Made by a program: the position numbers and the translations under genes. A stretch of 64,000 nt of DNA, taken from NCBI GenBank assembly GCA_002633005.1, contig NMRA01000060.1, forward strand, positions 890,315 to 954,314. Reading direction: 5' to 3'. The notes beneath the pieces are model-generated. The model saw nothing but the letters and a program-made list of their open reading frames with translations, had not been told where the DNA came from and did no database searches. Below, piece by piece: positions 45,201-55,951 of this stretch. This DNA is from Phoronis australis (lineage: Eukaryota; Phoronida; Phoronidae). The stretch's first letter is position 1; every line of letters begins with the position of its first letter.

Positions 45201-48200
45201 GTTTTTAAAGGGCTTTGACCAATATGTGGAAATTGTGAAAAATAATGAGCATAAGCTCAACAACTATTGTTGTCAACAACTACACTGTTTTACAAAATAT
45301 ATTGAAGGGTACCACTGGTAACTACATTGTAGGCGAGTGAAAAGCAACCCGGATCTGTGAAGCAGAAAGCCCGACAATTCTTACTCACGTGGTCTTTCTT
45401 TGGTACCAGAATCATACGGGAACTGACGCTACACAGTGCTCCGAGTTTTGGTAAGTAGTGTCGCCAGGTCCTTGACACATGCCTCAAAGTATCTAGTGAT
45501 ATCACTTAAGCTGGCGTGCATGAGGTGAACTTTGAACCACCACCGTAATACTCAGCACAAGGAAACTTCGTACACATATGCTCCACGACAAAGGACAAAT
45601 AAACCATTCAAGGACCTGCCAAGTGTCTGAATTAATGCCTTCAAATTTTGTCAAGTGCCTTTGGTATTTATACCTTGGGAACGTGGGGCCCGTTCAAAGA
45701 AAACTGACATGCCTATGACAAATCTTAAGTTTCAGTCAATTTTAAGATAAAAATTGTCTCAATTCTGTTCCAAGAAAGTGATCGTACATGTAGGTTTTAC
45801 TTAAGCTTTTGACTCAAGTTTTGTCTTGATTTAGACTAACTTACCGGATGTGGAAGTAAGGGTTACAGCATCACATATAACAGAACAGTTTTAAACTCAT
45901 AACATTCGGTTCTCTTCCTTTTCTCTACTCGGTGCTCTTAACATGTCCCTTTGTTAGAACGATGTTGTATTTTCATCTTCTTTAGGATCGTTCCATTTGT
46001 TGCATCTCATGTTTGACGATTACGTAATGTACAGAGTGGAATCGTTATGTAGTCAAGAAACAGCCAATCAGCTCCTCATGGCTGCAAAAGGAGAAAAAAC
46101 AAACGGTAACAAATCTCTTCTAAGTCCTATGTTTCAACAGTTCTTAACTTACAATGTACAAAGAAAAAATGAAAAGTCGTAAACAAATGTTCATTCTTAG
46201 CTTTGAAGTAATGCTTGGTATACCTGGTGTCAGCACGAAAAAAAACCGAAAAACTTGTGGTTATACCAGTGGCGGATTTAGACGAGGGCCAAGGGGGCCG
46301 TAGCCCCCTAAATTATCCCAGACTACATTTTGGCAGTTTGGGGGTACAAATCTCTGAAGGGCAAAATCCTGGCTAATACTCTGCCCCCCCCCCCCAACTC
46401 AAAAGGCTGTATACTGCGTACACAAGCTTTCCGATCAACCATATGATAATAACATGTGAACGCTCGTCTAACATCTAGTCTCGTCCTTGTCATCCGAGCC
46501 CACATCAGAGGCCGTATTTTCGGCAACAGCCTGCATTCCAGGGGTATGATTTGTGGTCAGGGCTCTTGGTAATCACGCGTACTTGCTGAAGCGTACGATC
46601 ACTTAAGACTGCGAGAAATGGTGCAAGCGAATAGCGAGCCTTAGTCACGACATTCTTGTGTCTACTGAACGCAACCCAAAATAGAAACGTGTTGCACATT
46701 AATGTCATACTAATTAGTCGAAAGGCAGCATACAGAACTAACGAGGGTTGTTCAGGGGAAAGCGTCCCCTTTACTTTCGCTCGTAATTACTACGGAGGCT
46801 TCACTCGTGTTTTGCGACCGTAATCGTTGTATCCAATGAAAAATTGGTTTGTAAGTGACTTGAACTGCGCGTTATACGGGTGTAAAGTATCCTCGTATTT
46901 TGTTCTCGTAATTTTACACTCGTAATTTTACGATCGTAATTTTACGATCGTAAAATACGAGTGTGAGATTGAGTGATCTGTTAATAAGGTCATGTACAAC
47001 GCTAAAATGGCGAAATTTGGCTACTTTCGGAGCGCTGTATCTCAAGAATACCGCTCACTGGATGTAAACGAAACTTTCAGATACTATGCTTTATGCTCTG
47101 TTCTCCTCCGGAACACTTGGGCGTGACTTACACCCTAATTTCTCATTGGATATAACGACTGCAGTCGTAAAACAGGATCGAAATCTTGGTAGTAACTGCG
47201 ACCGTAAATATGCGCGACACATTTCCCGAACGGTCCAAGATAGAAACGTATTTGTGATAGCTTGTCTTAAAGATGTTCTGTCTCATTAAAACCGTGAATA
47301 TTTAAATTTGTAGCAAGGGCTCCCTTGTGGCTTCTTGGAGAACTATATGTACAAGTATAATCAGGAAAAAAAACAATTTGTAAGTAAATTGCGGTTTTAA
47401 ACAAAACACCAAAACTGATACACTTAAAAACCATTATGATCCTATAGGAAACTCTAGTAATTCCAAATATTACGCAACTGTTATTTGATAGTGAAATGAA
47501 AAAAAAAATAAAAACTGGGTCTTGTTTCATTAGAGTAACAATGACGTATTACCATATTCATTTACATAACAATAGTATCGCAAAACGAGACTTTCGCGAG
47601 ATTGTAATGGTAACTGATTCTCGGGTGGTTTCCGGCACACTGAAAAACCCGGGGTTGTTCGTAAACTAGTTCTTCCTTTGCATATTCGCAATTTAATGAG
47701 ACATTGCATCTTTAAGCGGCCGGTCTCCCGTCCGATCAGACGTCCTATGTGCCTTGGTGTAAAAGTTCGTCATCTAAACTAAACGCAGTTCGTGTTGCCT
47801 TGGGTTACGTAAAAGTGACTAGTCATTTTCAGTTTTCCGTTCACGCTTTCAATGTTGTAACAGGCTGTTTTATACTGGAAAATTTGGTAATTGTGTATTT
47901 TCATCTTTATTAAGTGATCACGGAAGAAGTCATTCTACCCAATCCGTCAATTACTCTATCATCGCCAAGTGCATTTGATGCAAGCTTGTCGACGCCTGCA
48001 CTTCCAACGTCGTCATTAGACGACCACTGTCGGACGTCGTGTTCCATCGGTTACGAAAGCAGCAACAGTAAGATGAATTAAACAAGGATTGGGCAACGGC
48101 AAATAAAGACGAAACAATGAAATGTTCGTCTCTGTCAGTCTTAATAGGATATTAAAAGAGTGGTGAACCCGGTTTAGGCCTGTTATCAGATAACAACTGC

Positions 48201-51051
48201 GATTTTCCACCAATCAATAAAAACAAACTCTAAAACTCTCGTCAACCCTCAACAGTTTGCTGCAGCAAATTTTGAAAGCTGCTGAACAACTAAGCGTGGT
48301 CTGCGCTTTGGGCTTGTTGCCTGATAAGTGCAGGAAAAGACCACCCACCCAGAGCAATAACATCCATCACGTGGCACAACGAGTATGTATTTTTAGTTGA
48401 GTCTTGCTTTTATCACTGACGGAAAAGAATTAAGGAGGATTGACTGAAATCACCAGAACTGTTTAGTGCCCTTTTGAACGCTAGCTTATTTGGAGATTTA
48501 AGCCTAAACAAAATTTGTCTCGATTGCTATTGCCCAGTCATGATTATTTTTAAAAGACATGAAAGCTTCCCGTATTCAGTATAAGGTGTGGCAGTAGAAT
48601 TCATTGTGGACAGCTTATATCTTCATAACTCACGGTGTACAGTTTATATCTTCATAACTCACTGTGGACAATCTCTATATCTTCATAACTCACTGTGGAC
48701 AGTCTCTATATCTTCATAACTTGACAGTCTCTACAGCTTCTTAACTCACTTTGGACAGTCTATTTATCTTCATAACTCACTGTGGACTGTCTCTATATCT
48801 TCATAAATCACTGTGGATAGTCTCTATATCTTCATAACTCACTGTGAACAGTCTATCTTCATCTTCATAACTCACTGTGGACAGTCTTTGTATCTTCATA
48901 ACTCACGGTGGACATTGTGTATATCTTCATAACTTACTGTTGACAGTCTCTATATCTTCATAACTCACTGTGGACAATGTATATCTTCATAACTCACTGT
49001 GGACAGTCTCTATATCTTCATAACTCACTGTTTACAGTCTCTATATCTTCACAAGTCACTGTGGACAGTCACAATATATCTTCATAACTCACTGTGGACA
49101 TTCTCTATATCTTCATATCTCACTGTGCACATTCTCTACTATAACTCACTGTGGACAGTCTCTATATCTTCATAACTCCTTGTGAAAATTCTCTACTATA
49201 ACACACCGTGGACTGTCTCTATATCTTCATAACTCACTCAAATTTAAAACGAATTTGTGATAATTTCTAATTGCGAAAACATATTCATGTTTTAGTCCGT
49301 GTTTAAAAGTACTTTCGCTACCTGACCATGTGATTTAAAAACAATTAGGTAAAGGATGGTTTAATTTAGTACTACACGTACCCCATACCATTAATTGGAA
49401 ATCACTGCGGACGTTAGCATACACAGCATATTAGTAATTTGGAATTATTCCCAAAATGTATCCTACTAAAACAAATTTAGATGTACAGCCATCTTAAAAC
49501 CACCGCACCATACACAAGATTCTGTTTACACACCCTTTGCCTCCTTTTAGACATTCTGACGTCACCACTGGCCTCAGTTCAGCAGCACTTTGATGGAAGT
49601 CTTCAAATGGTAAATAACATCAGTCTGGAAATGCACGAGCCCTGTACACCTAGGTAGGCGTTACGTTAAATACCGCCAATGCAATTTCTTTACTATAAAC
49701 AGAATCCATTCTGTGCATTCGATTTATTGCTTCATAACCTTTTATTCAAACGCACCTTGTATGGAAGCCTGAAGTGAGAAACGATAAATGAGCTTAAATA
49801 TTTGGAAAAGACGTAATAAAATACTAATGTTGTAGTGTTGTTTCAGCTCTTACGGTGTGGACTCATTTTGTCGCAGCAACAATTCCTTATCCATACAAGA
49901 ACCTGTCTTCAACTCTTACGGATTCAACGGAAGTCAGGTATCGTGCCCACTTGGTTCGTGCGATTAATTACATACCTCATTAAAAGTTCAATCTCATAAT
50001 ACGTTGTCCTTTGCGTGTTTCCTACTAATCGTTATTGGAAGAGATTGTCTAGGGAAGAGAGATCTTGATGCAGAATATGACAGTCTAACAAGGTGTTCTT
50101 CAGTTTTCAGCCATTCCCCCGTACAACAACTGCCTTCGGAGAACAGATTCCAATCATTGGGCTATGACGTCACAACCAGCATTCCAAACAGCCATACAAA
50201 ACACCACGTAAATGTTTATTTATTATTTCTCGGCTAAAGCGTTGATACCATTGATGAAGTACATGAGGTGATGATTAATTCCTAGTTTGTCGTCATCAAA
50301 ACAAGCTAAACCCTTTTCAAGGAAAGGTGCGAAATAACACCATTGTTAGTACTACTTCGCTACTTAGATCAACTAGTACCTTTAATTTTTGTACGCTGTG
50401 TATTTCCTGGAATTGTACAACAGAACAGTTATATTCGCAATTTAGTATGCAGCTAAACATATTTTTCTTATACCCAAAAAGTACATGCGATTGTTGATTC
50501 AAGTTTCATTTTAGTCTAACAATTCATCATCGTCCGTACATGTATATGCCAAATTTAATTGCAACTATTGTATTTAGCAAATTTAAACGTTCCCAGATTA
50601 TATCCGTGTTTTGACTTTTATGTTACTGCTTGGAGTTAAGACTTTTGTCATGACCAGTGGGTCGACCGCCCGTTTCAGTGCTGGTACGGTAAAATCTTGT
50701 TTATGGGGCCACAGTAGTACATGATGTGCCATGACCTTATTTGCAGGATTGTACCATTTTAATATTTGGAAATGAAACGAAATCCAAGCTAGCCCAATCA
50801 TTTTTATGAATGCTTAGAGCAATTATTGTCTTTTCAGGCCAGACATAGGTAGCTACGAATACAGTGCTTTTACAAATTTTACGAGACCTCATAACCCAGA
50901 AACGTATCAGGCTTTCACCGAAAGTTCCCCATTTTATGACGTAAGTTCCGGGAAGAGGCCCATCGAGTCTGTGAATGAATCAGACGGAACGAGAGTACAG
51001 AGTACAGACTCCACGTATACCCCGCTACCACATTCCTACCAGTTATCATGA
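34986..51051 (+). CDS. RFX4: RFX4-type winged-helix transcription factor
   Basis: Spliced gene. Exons: 34986-35111, 36348-36420, 36599-36722, 37281-37342, 39112-39193, 39648-39725, 40068-40231, 40635-40735, 42206-42409, 42977-43074, 45986-46105, 47915-48067, 49551-49653, 49847-49937, 50104-50207, 50838-51051. About 632 codons are visible; vertebrate RFX4 has about 735. The DNA-binding domain and the B/C/dimerisation regions are strongly conserved. RFX4 was preferred over RFX6 because of [31 protein letters not shown] and QMLEDW. RFX proteins bind X-box DNA as dimers; RFX4 regulates ciliary and neural genes in vertebrates. A start exon, a linker after the DNA-binding domain and one exon between 43074 and 45986 are not found. 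The large introns are full of transposons. Confidence 0.93.
35894..36303. mobile_element. MITE copy 1 (TCTCATTAAA ends)
   Basis: Begins TCTCATTAAAACC and ends TTTAATGAGA, a terminal inverted repeat. It is about 80% identical by eye to 47281-47701 over its full length and in the same orientation. It carries no coding frame and lies in an RFX4 intron. Confidence 0.75.
36599..39193 (+). CDS. RFX4: RFX4: DNA-binding domain exons
   Basis: Exons 36599-36722 ([20 protein letters not shown]...NAASFGK), 37281-37342 ([20 protein letters not shown]) and 39112-39193 ([20 protein letters not shown]...). Together they give the full RFX winged helix, including the NAASFGK-IIR recognition helix and the [16 protein letters not shown] wing that contacts the X-box. 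The junction AA|G encoding Lys is conserved. The donor after 37342 is directly abutted by a LINE insertion. Confidence 0.95.
37350..38262 (-). mobile_element. 5'-truncated LINE insertion with 17-bp target duplication
   Basis: The direct repeat GCCAGTCAAAGTAAGTT lies at 37333-37349 and again at 38263-38279. The element between starts with a T run on the plus strand, that is, an A tail of a minus-strand element. It ends without other features at 38262, as expected for 5' truncation by target-primed reverse transcription. The exact, unmutated duplication suggests a recent insertion. Confidence 0.92.
37533..38252 (-). CDS. LINE ORF2 C-terminal fragment (239 residues)
   Basis: Intact open frame of 239 codons to a stop at 37533. 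The Cys-His motif [17 protein letters not shown] at about residues 116-132 is the zinc-ribbon-like C-terminal motif of many non-LTR reverse transcriptases. It is preceded by [13 protein letters not shown], as usual. The reverse transcriptase and endonuclease domains are absent because the element is 5'-truncated. It cannot move by itself. Confidence 0.85.
   Translation of the reverse strand: MVNSQILSFNSICIVFSRKIDQGHQRLVGCNNKICLDYNKIPKEKIKRILIQKYCKKPDNYEKLLQHYSKQDIRKIYSMPFTLPLEPCIKSFKYMLLHNRVYTNSLLYKMKIVNSDKCPYCNLVHSTEHMFFLCDVVQRLLINVQDILTSSLKDEVRITKNEIMFCHLGSEFSLLINYVITIAQYFIYLRSQQHLHPDWSTLKIFMSKYIKISIVNFQKQKEPDNINIKMWESLSAAMQ
39226..39254. repeat. (TG)n microsatellite
   Basis: Pure TG repeat of about 14 units that ends at an undetermined base (39255). 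The N probably marks an assembly join in the repeat. Confidence 0.9.
39256..39380. mobile_element. right-end fragment of the TTAA THAP element
   Basis: Close to identical to 29788-29908: CCGGAGTAGCGGACGAGTAA through GGTTGCCTTCGCCT, followed by TTAA. Only one end is present; the other is cut off at the N (39255). Confidence 0.85.
39386..39410 (+). CDS. RFX4: possible RFX4 linker exon fragment
   Basis: PLLNDFPE followed by GTAAGC resembles the (T)LLPEFP segment of vertebrate RFX4. It does not fit the phase of the exon ending at 39193 directly, so at least one more exon would be needed. It lies just after a transposon end and a single-N join at 39255, where exon sequence may be missing. The alternative, that 39193 joins 39648 directly, is in frame. 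Confidence 0.3.
39648..43074 (+). CDS. RFX4: RFX4: B and C regions
   Basis: Five exons. 39648-39725: [20 protein letters not shown]... 40068-40231: [20 protein letters not shown]...[14 protein letters not shown]. 40635-40735: [20 protein letters not shown]. 42206-42409: [20 protein letters not shown]... 42977-43074: [20 protein letters not shown] then LDRMID. Phases 0-0-2-1-1-0 are consistent. These conserved blocks contribute to dimerisation and partner binding in the family. Confidence 0.93.
41687..41883. mobile_element. MITE with ~50-bp inverted repeats, possibly Tc1/mariner-like
   Basis: Left arm ACGCAGTGGCCATTTTAAAA then GTGAGCC and TTTAGGTTT. Right arm AAACCTAAAAAGAGGCTCAC then AAAATGGCCACTGCGT. 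Both outer ends are near TATA, consistent with TA duplications. Non-coding, in an RFX4 intron. Confidence 0.75.
44240..45030 (-). mobile_element. Ty3/Gypsy retrotransposon integrase fragment, frameshifted
   Basis: Two overlapping frames on the minus strand together cover an integrase core: a first catalytic Asp in [15 protein letters not shown], a second in VVSDNGPQF, and a Glu in [14 protein letters not shown] after a frame change near 44690. GRKYRTMLP with the following Lys-rich stretch matches the region after the core. Upstream at about 45000 is [16 protein letters not shown], typical just before the core. No LTR, reverse transcriptase or protease is visible. A dead fragment in an RFX4 intron. 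Confidence 0.85.
45986..51051 (+). CDS. RFX4: RFX4: end of dimerisation region and C-terminal tail
   Basis: Exon 45986-46105 ([20 protein letters not shown]) matches the conserved SFHLIHLMFDDY block. The exons 47915-48067, 49551-49653, 49847-49937, 50104-50207 and 50838-51051 encode a poorly conserved Ser/Pro/Tyr-rich tail. Its ends include VITEEVIL and [11 protein letters not shown] before the TGA at 51049-51051. The tail exons were placed by splice sites and phase (1, 1, 2, 0, 2). For the 50104 exon an acceptor seven bases later is excluded because it would give a stop. A consensus donor (GAC then GTAAGT, 50941) lies inside the last exon, so alternative 3' ends are possible. Confidence 0.75.
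46891..46963. repeat. AT-rich nested palindrome
   Basis: Repeats of CGTAATTTTACGATCGTAA and its complement form overlapping hairpins, with outer ends CTCGTATTTT and AAAATACGAG. May be a remnant of a palindromic element end. Confidence 0.7.
47281..47701. mobile_element. MITE copy 2 (TCTCATTAAA ends)
   Basis: Second copy of the 35894-36303 element, with the same terminal repeats TCTCATTAAA and TTTAATGAGA. Also in an RFX4 intron. Confidence 0.75.
48603..49240. repeat. ~30-bp minisatellite, about 20 copies
   Basis: Degenerate tandem units of the form ATCTTCATAACTCACTGTGG plus ACAGTCTCTAT. Unit length varies from 24 to 31 bp through small deletions. It lies in the RFX4 intron 48068-49550. Confidence 0.93.
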
Positions 51052-53007
51052 TAATGTTTTGACAGTAGTATATATGGTTTGATTTGTCACCACACGCTTC
51101 ACACCTGTGCACAATATAGCTATAACAATAGTTTTATACGATCCACTGTGTTGGGGATATGTGCCCCGTTGAAAGCAACAGTCCCAAATATCGACTCAAC
51201 TAACTTCCCTAAATTTACTGCGTACTGGGTCTTTAAAAACACCTGTCTTATTTTGTTTATTTCGAGTCTCGTTAATAAGTCAATGTTTGGCATTAATATA
51301 AATCGAGAGTGAACTTAACGCTAACTTTTCAAGACCCATTGAAAATAAGTAGGTATCTTTTCATGCAACGCCCCTAATTTAAGGACTAAGTCCCTCAATC
51401 GTTTTGGCTGAATTAAGGGGTCAGTTTTTATTTGTATTATTAAAAATGCCATTAGATAAAGAAGAGCTCACAACAAAGATACATTTTGTTGAAAAATATT
51501 ATATATGTGCCTTAAGATTGAAACACATACGAAAAGATTTAAGGAACTTAGTTGAGTCCCTATTTGGGTCTATTTTATGCAACTGGGCACCGTAGTCCAC
51601 ATACCTAGTGTGTTTGAATTCGTGTGTAAATGTCACCGCAAAAATTTGCCTTAGCCTTAAAACGTGTAAAATATTCTCAGATACCCTTGAAATTGTGTTT
51701 GTCAACAATGTGGAACAAATAGGTATTAAAGGAAATTGAAAAGGCAGTGTACGAATTTTTTGAGTCAACTGCACCAACACGTCATCAATTTAAGACTGAA
51801 GATGGCCTTCCGAGGAGTCCAAACAATAGTTTGGGAATGGGTGTCATGAATAACTATGTAATCTGTATAAGATATCATTAACAATGTTGATGTTACATCA
51901 ACCGAAATTCCCATATAAATGCATCTGTAATCTAGAGATACGAATTGATAACAGAACAAGAAGAAAATATTCTAACAGGCCGGACTCCTTCCCTCTTAGT
52001 GTTAATTACTGCTAAGGACACTAAAAATATGCCTAATGTTTCGTGATGTCCTCAATAATGTTAAACTCCAAAGTTACGTATTGTATATAACGTTTTTCAA
52101 CAATCACATTCATTATAAAGAAGGATTTTAATGCACGTGGATCCAGTTACCTCCACGTTTTATATTTCGGTCAAGACTCACTATTGTGGAGTTGCGTGGT
52201 ATCCGTAAAAACACAATTTCGTAACTTAAAACATGACTATGTGACTACAAACGAACAGTAATACTGATTTTGTGCGTATGGTGTGATTCTTCTACCTACC
52301 AAAAACATTGAGATTTCATGATTAAAGATGTAGAATTTTAAAATATTTGAAGAATTATTATCCTTGGTATTCGGTTACATTTCTATACAGTTGGGTTTAG
52401 TATCTTATGAGGTTATACTTAAGGAGGGTATGATTATTTTCTGTCCCCGAAAACTGCTACAGTCGCCTTGTTGTTTACCGATCTGTGTCATGTCTGGTCG
52501 ATTTAACACCAATTGTATGACATGCTACGTGTTCTTTTGTAATTAAGAGTTTTCCCCATTGAATGGATGCATTTGATTGACTTTACCAGTCCCACCAGGT
52601 CAACTGGCTAAGCCACTTGATTGGTTTTCGACGTGGACTTCCAGATTGCAGACCAACCAGAAGTCTTAGGCAATTGACCAGGCGGAATCCGATGAGCACG
52701 TATTGCGATGTTTAATTTTAGCATCTTGGATCGAAGTGTTGACGCCTTGGAATGAGACAAAATATGTGTACTCGGTCCCCTAAAAATGTCAGGTTTGCGT
52801 ATGTTCGCCAGAGAATGGTGTTAACAGTAGATGACCTTTGATTGTCGGAATATAGTGCATTCAGACAGGGAATATCACAGAAGATGGCTAGGAATTGTTT
52901 GAAGTCAAAGCCTGTGCATTGTTTATTTTGAGTTGACACCAATCAAAACAAACGACCCTGTATTCCGTGCAGGACATACATCACAAGATATCTGTGCAGA
53001 AATCATT
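51052..53007. other. sequence between RFX4 and the NTR-like gene
   Basis: The first part should be RFX4 3' UTR, but no AATAAA is obvious within several hundred bases of the stop. Open frames are all under 95 codons, with no recognised domain. Confidence 0.5.
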
Positions 53008-53013
53008 TTTATT
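53008..53013 (-). terminator. candidate polyA signal of the NTR-like gene
   Basis: AATAAA on the minus strand, about 490 bases after the stop codon at 53505. Weak because the region is AT-rich. Confidence 0.35.
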
Positions 53014-53504
53014 GACGTTATTGTAATTGTACACAAGCTAAATTGAATACATGTCAGTAAAATAACATTATATTAATATATTAAAAACAAATAATGAACT
53101 TATGCCAACGTGGTGTATAAAGTTACATGTAGGTTTAACTGACAATCATCCAGTTTCTTCACTCTCACAACACGCACGAAGGTTAACATTAATATCGCCC
53201 TTCTCTCATTAACATAATGTTTGGTTTCGAGGTTAACTTATTTTCTTTAAAAACACAAGGCTATTCTTTTGGTTTCAATTCTCTTGTAATTGCACAGCCC
53301 ATATCCCAACTGATTTACCGCTAAAGCTTGATAGAAAAGAATTGTGTAAACTAGGTTATTAATGGCAACGGCTGTGCGGTTAGTGAGAAATGATTACATA
53401 CAAATTCAGTCTCAAATGTCCAGTTAGAAAATAAACATAAATATAAACATAAACATAAGCATAACAAATGTTAATTCAAACAATATATGCATGGTAAGTA
53501 CTGT

Positions 53505-54083
53505 TTATGGACGAGTGGATTCGTTTGTTGACGATGTTCTCGAGCAAAAGCATACACCATTTCGTTTACTTCTCTTCAGAGTTTTATGCATGTGATAGCA
53601 GACCTTTGACGATTTCACAGTACGATGTCCAGTCATAGTGATTTTATCCACCGAACATATGCTTGCGGCTGCCTTTAAGGTGAACTTGGTAGGTCGTACA
53701 GCCGAGTTGTGCAACGGATACCGATCGATGAAGAACGTGTCGTCGACACGTTTTAGTCCCAGCAAATAGAACTCTCCGGGAGAAACTTTTGTGACGTCGC
53801 AGCCTGCCATCATCGACACGGCGTCTTTTATTCTAATTATGTGAGATATAGGTTTGCGAGGTTCGTCGTTTTTCAATACGCAATCCACGACGAATGTTCC
53901 CTCAGTCGTGTATTCCAACAGCGTCGTGTTAATGTACTGTCCGTAAATTAAAACGTTGAAGCGGTCCATCAGCTCAACGTTGCTCATTTTACGCGGGCGT
54001 TCCATCAACAGGCACGCCCTGGTGACGTCACACAATATCAGTGCGCTGGTAATAGTAAGCATAAGCCTGTGCAATTTTGCCAT
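53505..54083 (-). CDS. small secreted protein, possibly NTR/TIMP-like
   Basis: 192 codons. Residues 1-23 (MAKLHRLMLTITSALILC...TRA) are a signal peptide, and cleavage would leave Cys24 as the N-terminus, as in TIMPs and other NTR domains. Further Cys are at 68, 95, 143, 162, 178 and 180. The pattern FNVLIYGQYINTT, FVVDCVLKND and GEFYLLGLKRVDD resembles the OB-fold of NTR modules (V-x-VLK, then G-x-YLLG). The classic Cys-x-Cys start of TIMPs is missing (CLLM), so metalloproteinase inhibition is unproven. Possible N-glycosylation sites are at Asn52 and Asn187. A basic KRSKR lies near the C-terminus. The ATG follows a splice acceptor (TTATTTTCAG) directly, so a 5' UTR exon lies upstream and the coding part is one exon. 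Not firmly assigned to a family. Confidence 0.7.
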   Translation of the reverse strand: MAKLHRLMLTITSALILCDVTRACLLMERPRKMSNVELMDRFNVLIYGQYINTTLLEYTTEGTFVVDCVLKNDEPRKPISHIIRIKDAVSMMAGCDVTKVSPGEFYLLGLKRVDDTFFIDRYPLHNSAVRPTKFTLKAAASICSVDKITMTGHRTVKSSKVCYHMHKTLKRSKRNGVCFCSRTSSTNESTRP

Positions 54084-54099
54084 CTGAAAATAAAGATTA

Positions 54100-55810
54100 C
54101 ATTACAAAATTGAAAATATGGTTCACGATTTACCGTCGTTATGAGGTCGCTTCAAACTCTAAAACTACTCCGACCGAGGGGTGTATAATCTTACCCAAGA
54201 TTTTTTTTCAGAATAACCGGATGAATTCAATGAAAACGCTACAAATGCAGATTTGTTTAAAGCCTGAAGATGACGGTATTGTAGCCGGAAGATCTTAAGT
54301 GGGCGATTTATGATAGAACCTATGGAATCAAATAAAAAGAAATCCACATGACCCGTCACTGAATATTGACCGAAATTTTGCCAGTGGACTCAAATTCACC
54401 TCAAACGACACCAACCACCAAAAGACACCCATTGACCTCTTCGTGTATCTTTGAAACATGCAAAAATTTCAGTTTAAAAATTACCTCATTTGGCAACAGG
54501 ACTTATCCGTGTAGATATTCGATACAGTGTAGGCAGTATAATATTCATTCCCCAGTCCAATAATATAATTTTCAAACGAATGAAATTACCCCGACCCTTC
54601 GTGGGGACACTCGTTTTTCCGTACCACCTAATTTAATTACCCAAACTTGAACTAAGTTATTGGTAACTCATCGTAAGGATGCAGGAAGCTGCAACACAAT
54701 GACTTGAAATTTGCAGGGTGTGAATAACAGTTACAACACTAAAGGTCCTAAGTCTAGTCTTCTTTTGATTTTCTTTTATATAAAGGGGACTGTTTTTACT
54801 TTCAGGCCAATTATATAAGAATTAACTTACAAAGGCAGGTTTTTGGGTGCACACGAATCCAGAAAATTTGTGTCCTAAATAATTGATGCAGTCAGGATTC
54901 TTTCCGTGTGGCCGCTCAAGCGTTTAGACTAAAACGCTGAACTAACTACATAACTCTTAGCCCAGAAAAAAATCACAAATAAGAGACGATTTTGTACAAT
55001 AATCTGTAGGTATATAGGCGGCTAATGATTAGATTACTACATATGTAAATATCGGAATAATGGATTAGTTTGCCAGGTATTTTCCTTAGAAAAATACAAT
55101 CTCCATCACTACTGCGGCGCCCCAGGTTCGCCAGTGACTGCAGTTTCATGGATGTGCAAATAATACTCAGTCTTTAATATGCAACACTACAATCATACGT
55201 TTGTCAATTTTCAAATGAAGCAACTCACCTCGCTAACGTTAATGAGGATGTTTCACTGGCCCTCTAATTGTGAGAACGATTGAACTGCGAATCTTCTTGA
55301 AGGGTACCCGGTTCAACACTGCCTCAATCCGGTTTCCCAAGCATTTTATACCAGAGCGCCCACACGTAACACTTCTTACTGAACGAATTGCTCTTAAAAC
55401 TGACCTAGATGATGTAAAATATTTAGTTAGGCGAGTTTGTTTACACCAAACGTCCACTATATATAACTCAGTTCCAAATGATGTTATTCGATATCACCCG
55501 CTCCGAATATCGGTAACAAAACACAGCCATTTGTTGAAAGCTACGGCGTATGAATGTAGTCAATGCTGTGTTTACCAAGCAATTAAGTGCATGCTTGAGG
55601 ATTAGTATACGTATCATACGTATTTGTCTCTGTAGAGATTTGCCAATTCCTGGATCAACATTATTTGAGGCCAATAAATTATAAAACAATATAAATATTT
55701 TCAGCGGAATTTGTTCTATAACAGGTTAAACTAATGACAACGATAAATGCTACAATTTTAGACAAAAAACCGATCTCTGGTCTGAACACTCCGTAACAGG
55801 ATATCTTTCG
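54100..55810. other. sequence without a recognised gene
   Basis: Should contain the 5' UTR exon and promoter of the minus-strand gene, which I cannot place. An open frame of 111 codons (55270-55605, plus) has no domain I know and no splice or leader support. I list it only as unexplained. Confidence 0.45.
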
Positions 55811-55951
55811 GTGATACAGGGTTAGAGTTAGGGATAGGGTTAGGGTTAGGTTAGGCGTAGGCTTAGGGTTAGGGTTAGGGTTAGGGTTAGGCTTAGGGTT
55901 AGGCTTAGGGTTAGGGTTAGGGTTAGGGTTAGGGTTAGGGTTAGGGTTAGG
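55811..55951 (+). repeat. telomere-type TTAGGG array (interstitial)
   Basis: About 20 units of TTAGGG, with variants TTAGGC, TTAGAG and TAGGGA at the left and pure repeats at the right, up to the N gap. The G-rich strand reads towards the right. Sequence continues beyond the gap, so the array is internal in this assembly. Confidence 0.9.

Noticed and set aside
45290-45505. 71-codon minus-strand frame as reverse transcriptase of the Gypsy element
   Set aside because: It lies upstream of the integrase as expected, but no reverse transcriptase or RNase H motif is visible.
55270-55605. 111-codon plus-strand frame before the telomere-type array
   Set aside because: No recognisable domain, leader or splice partners; kept only as unexplained.
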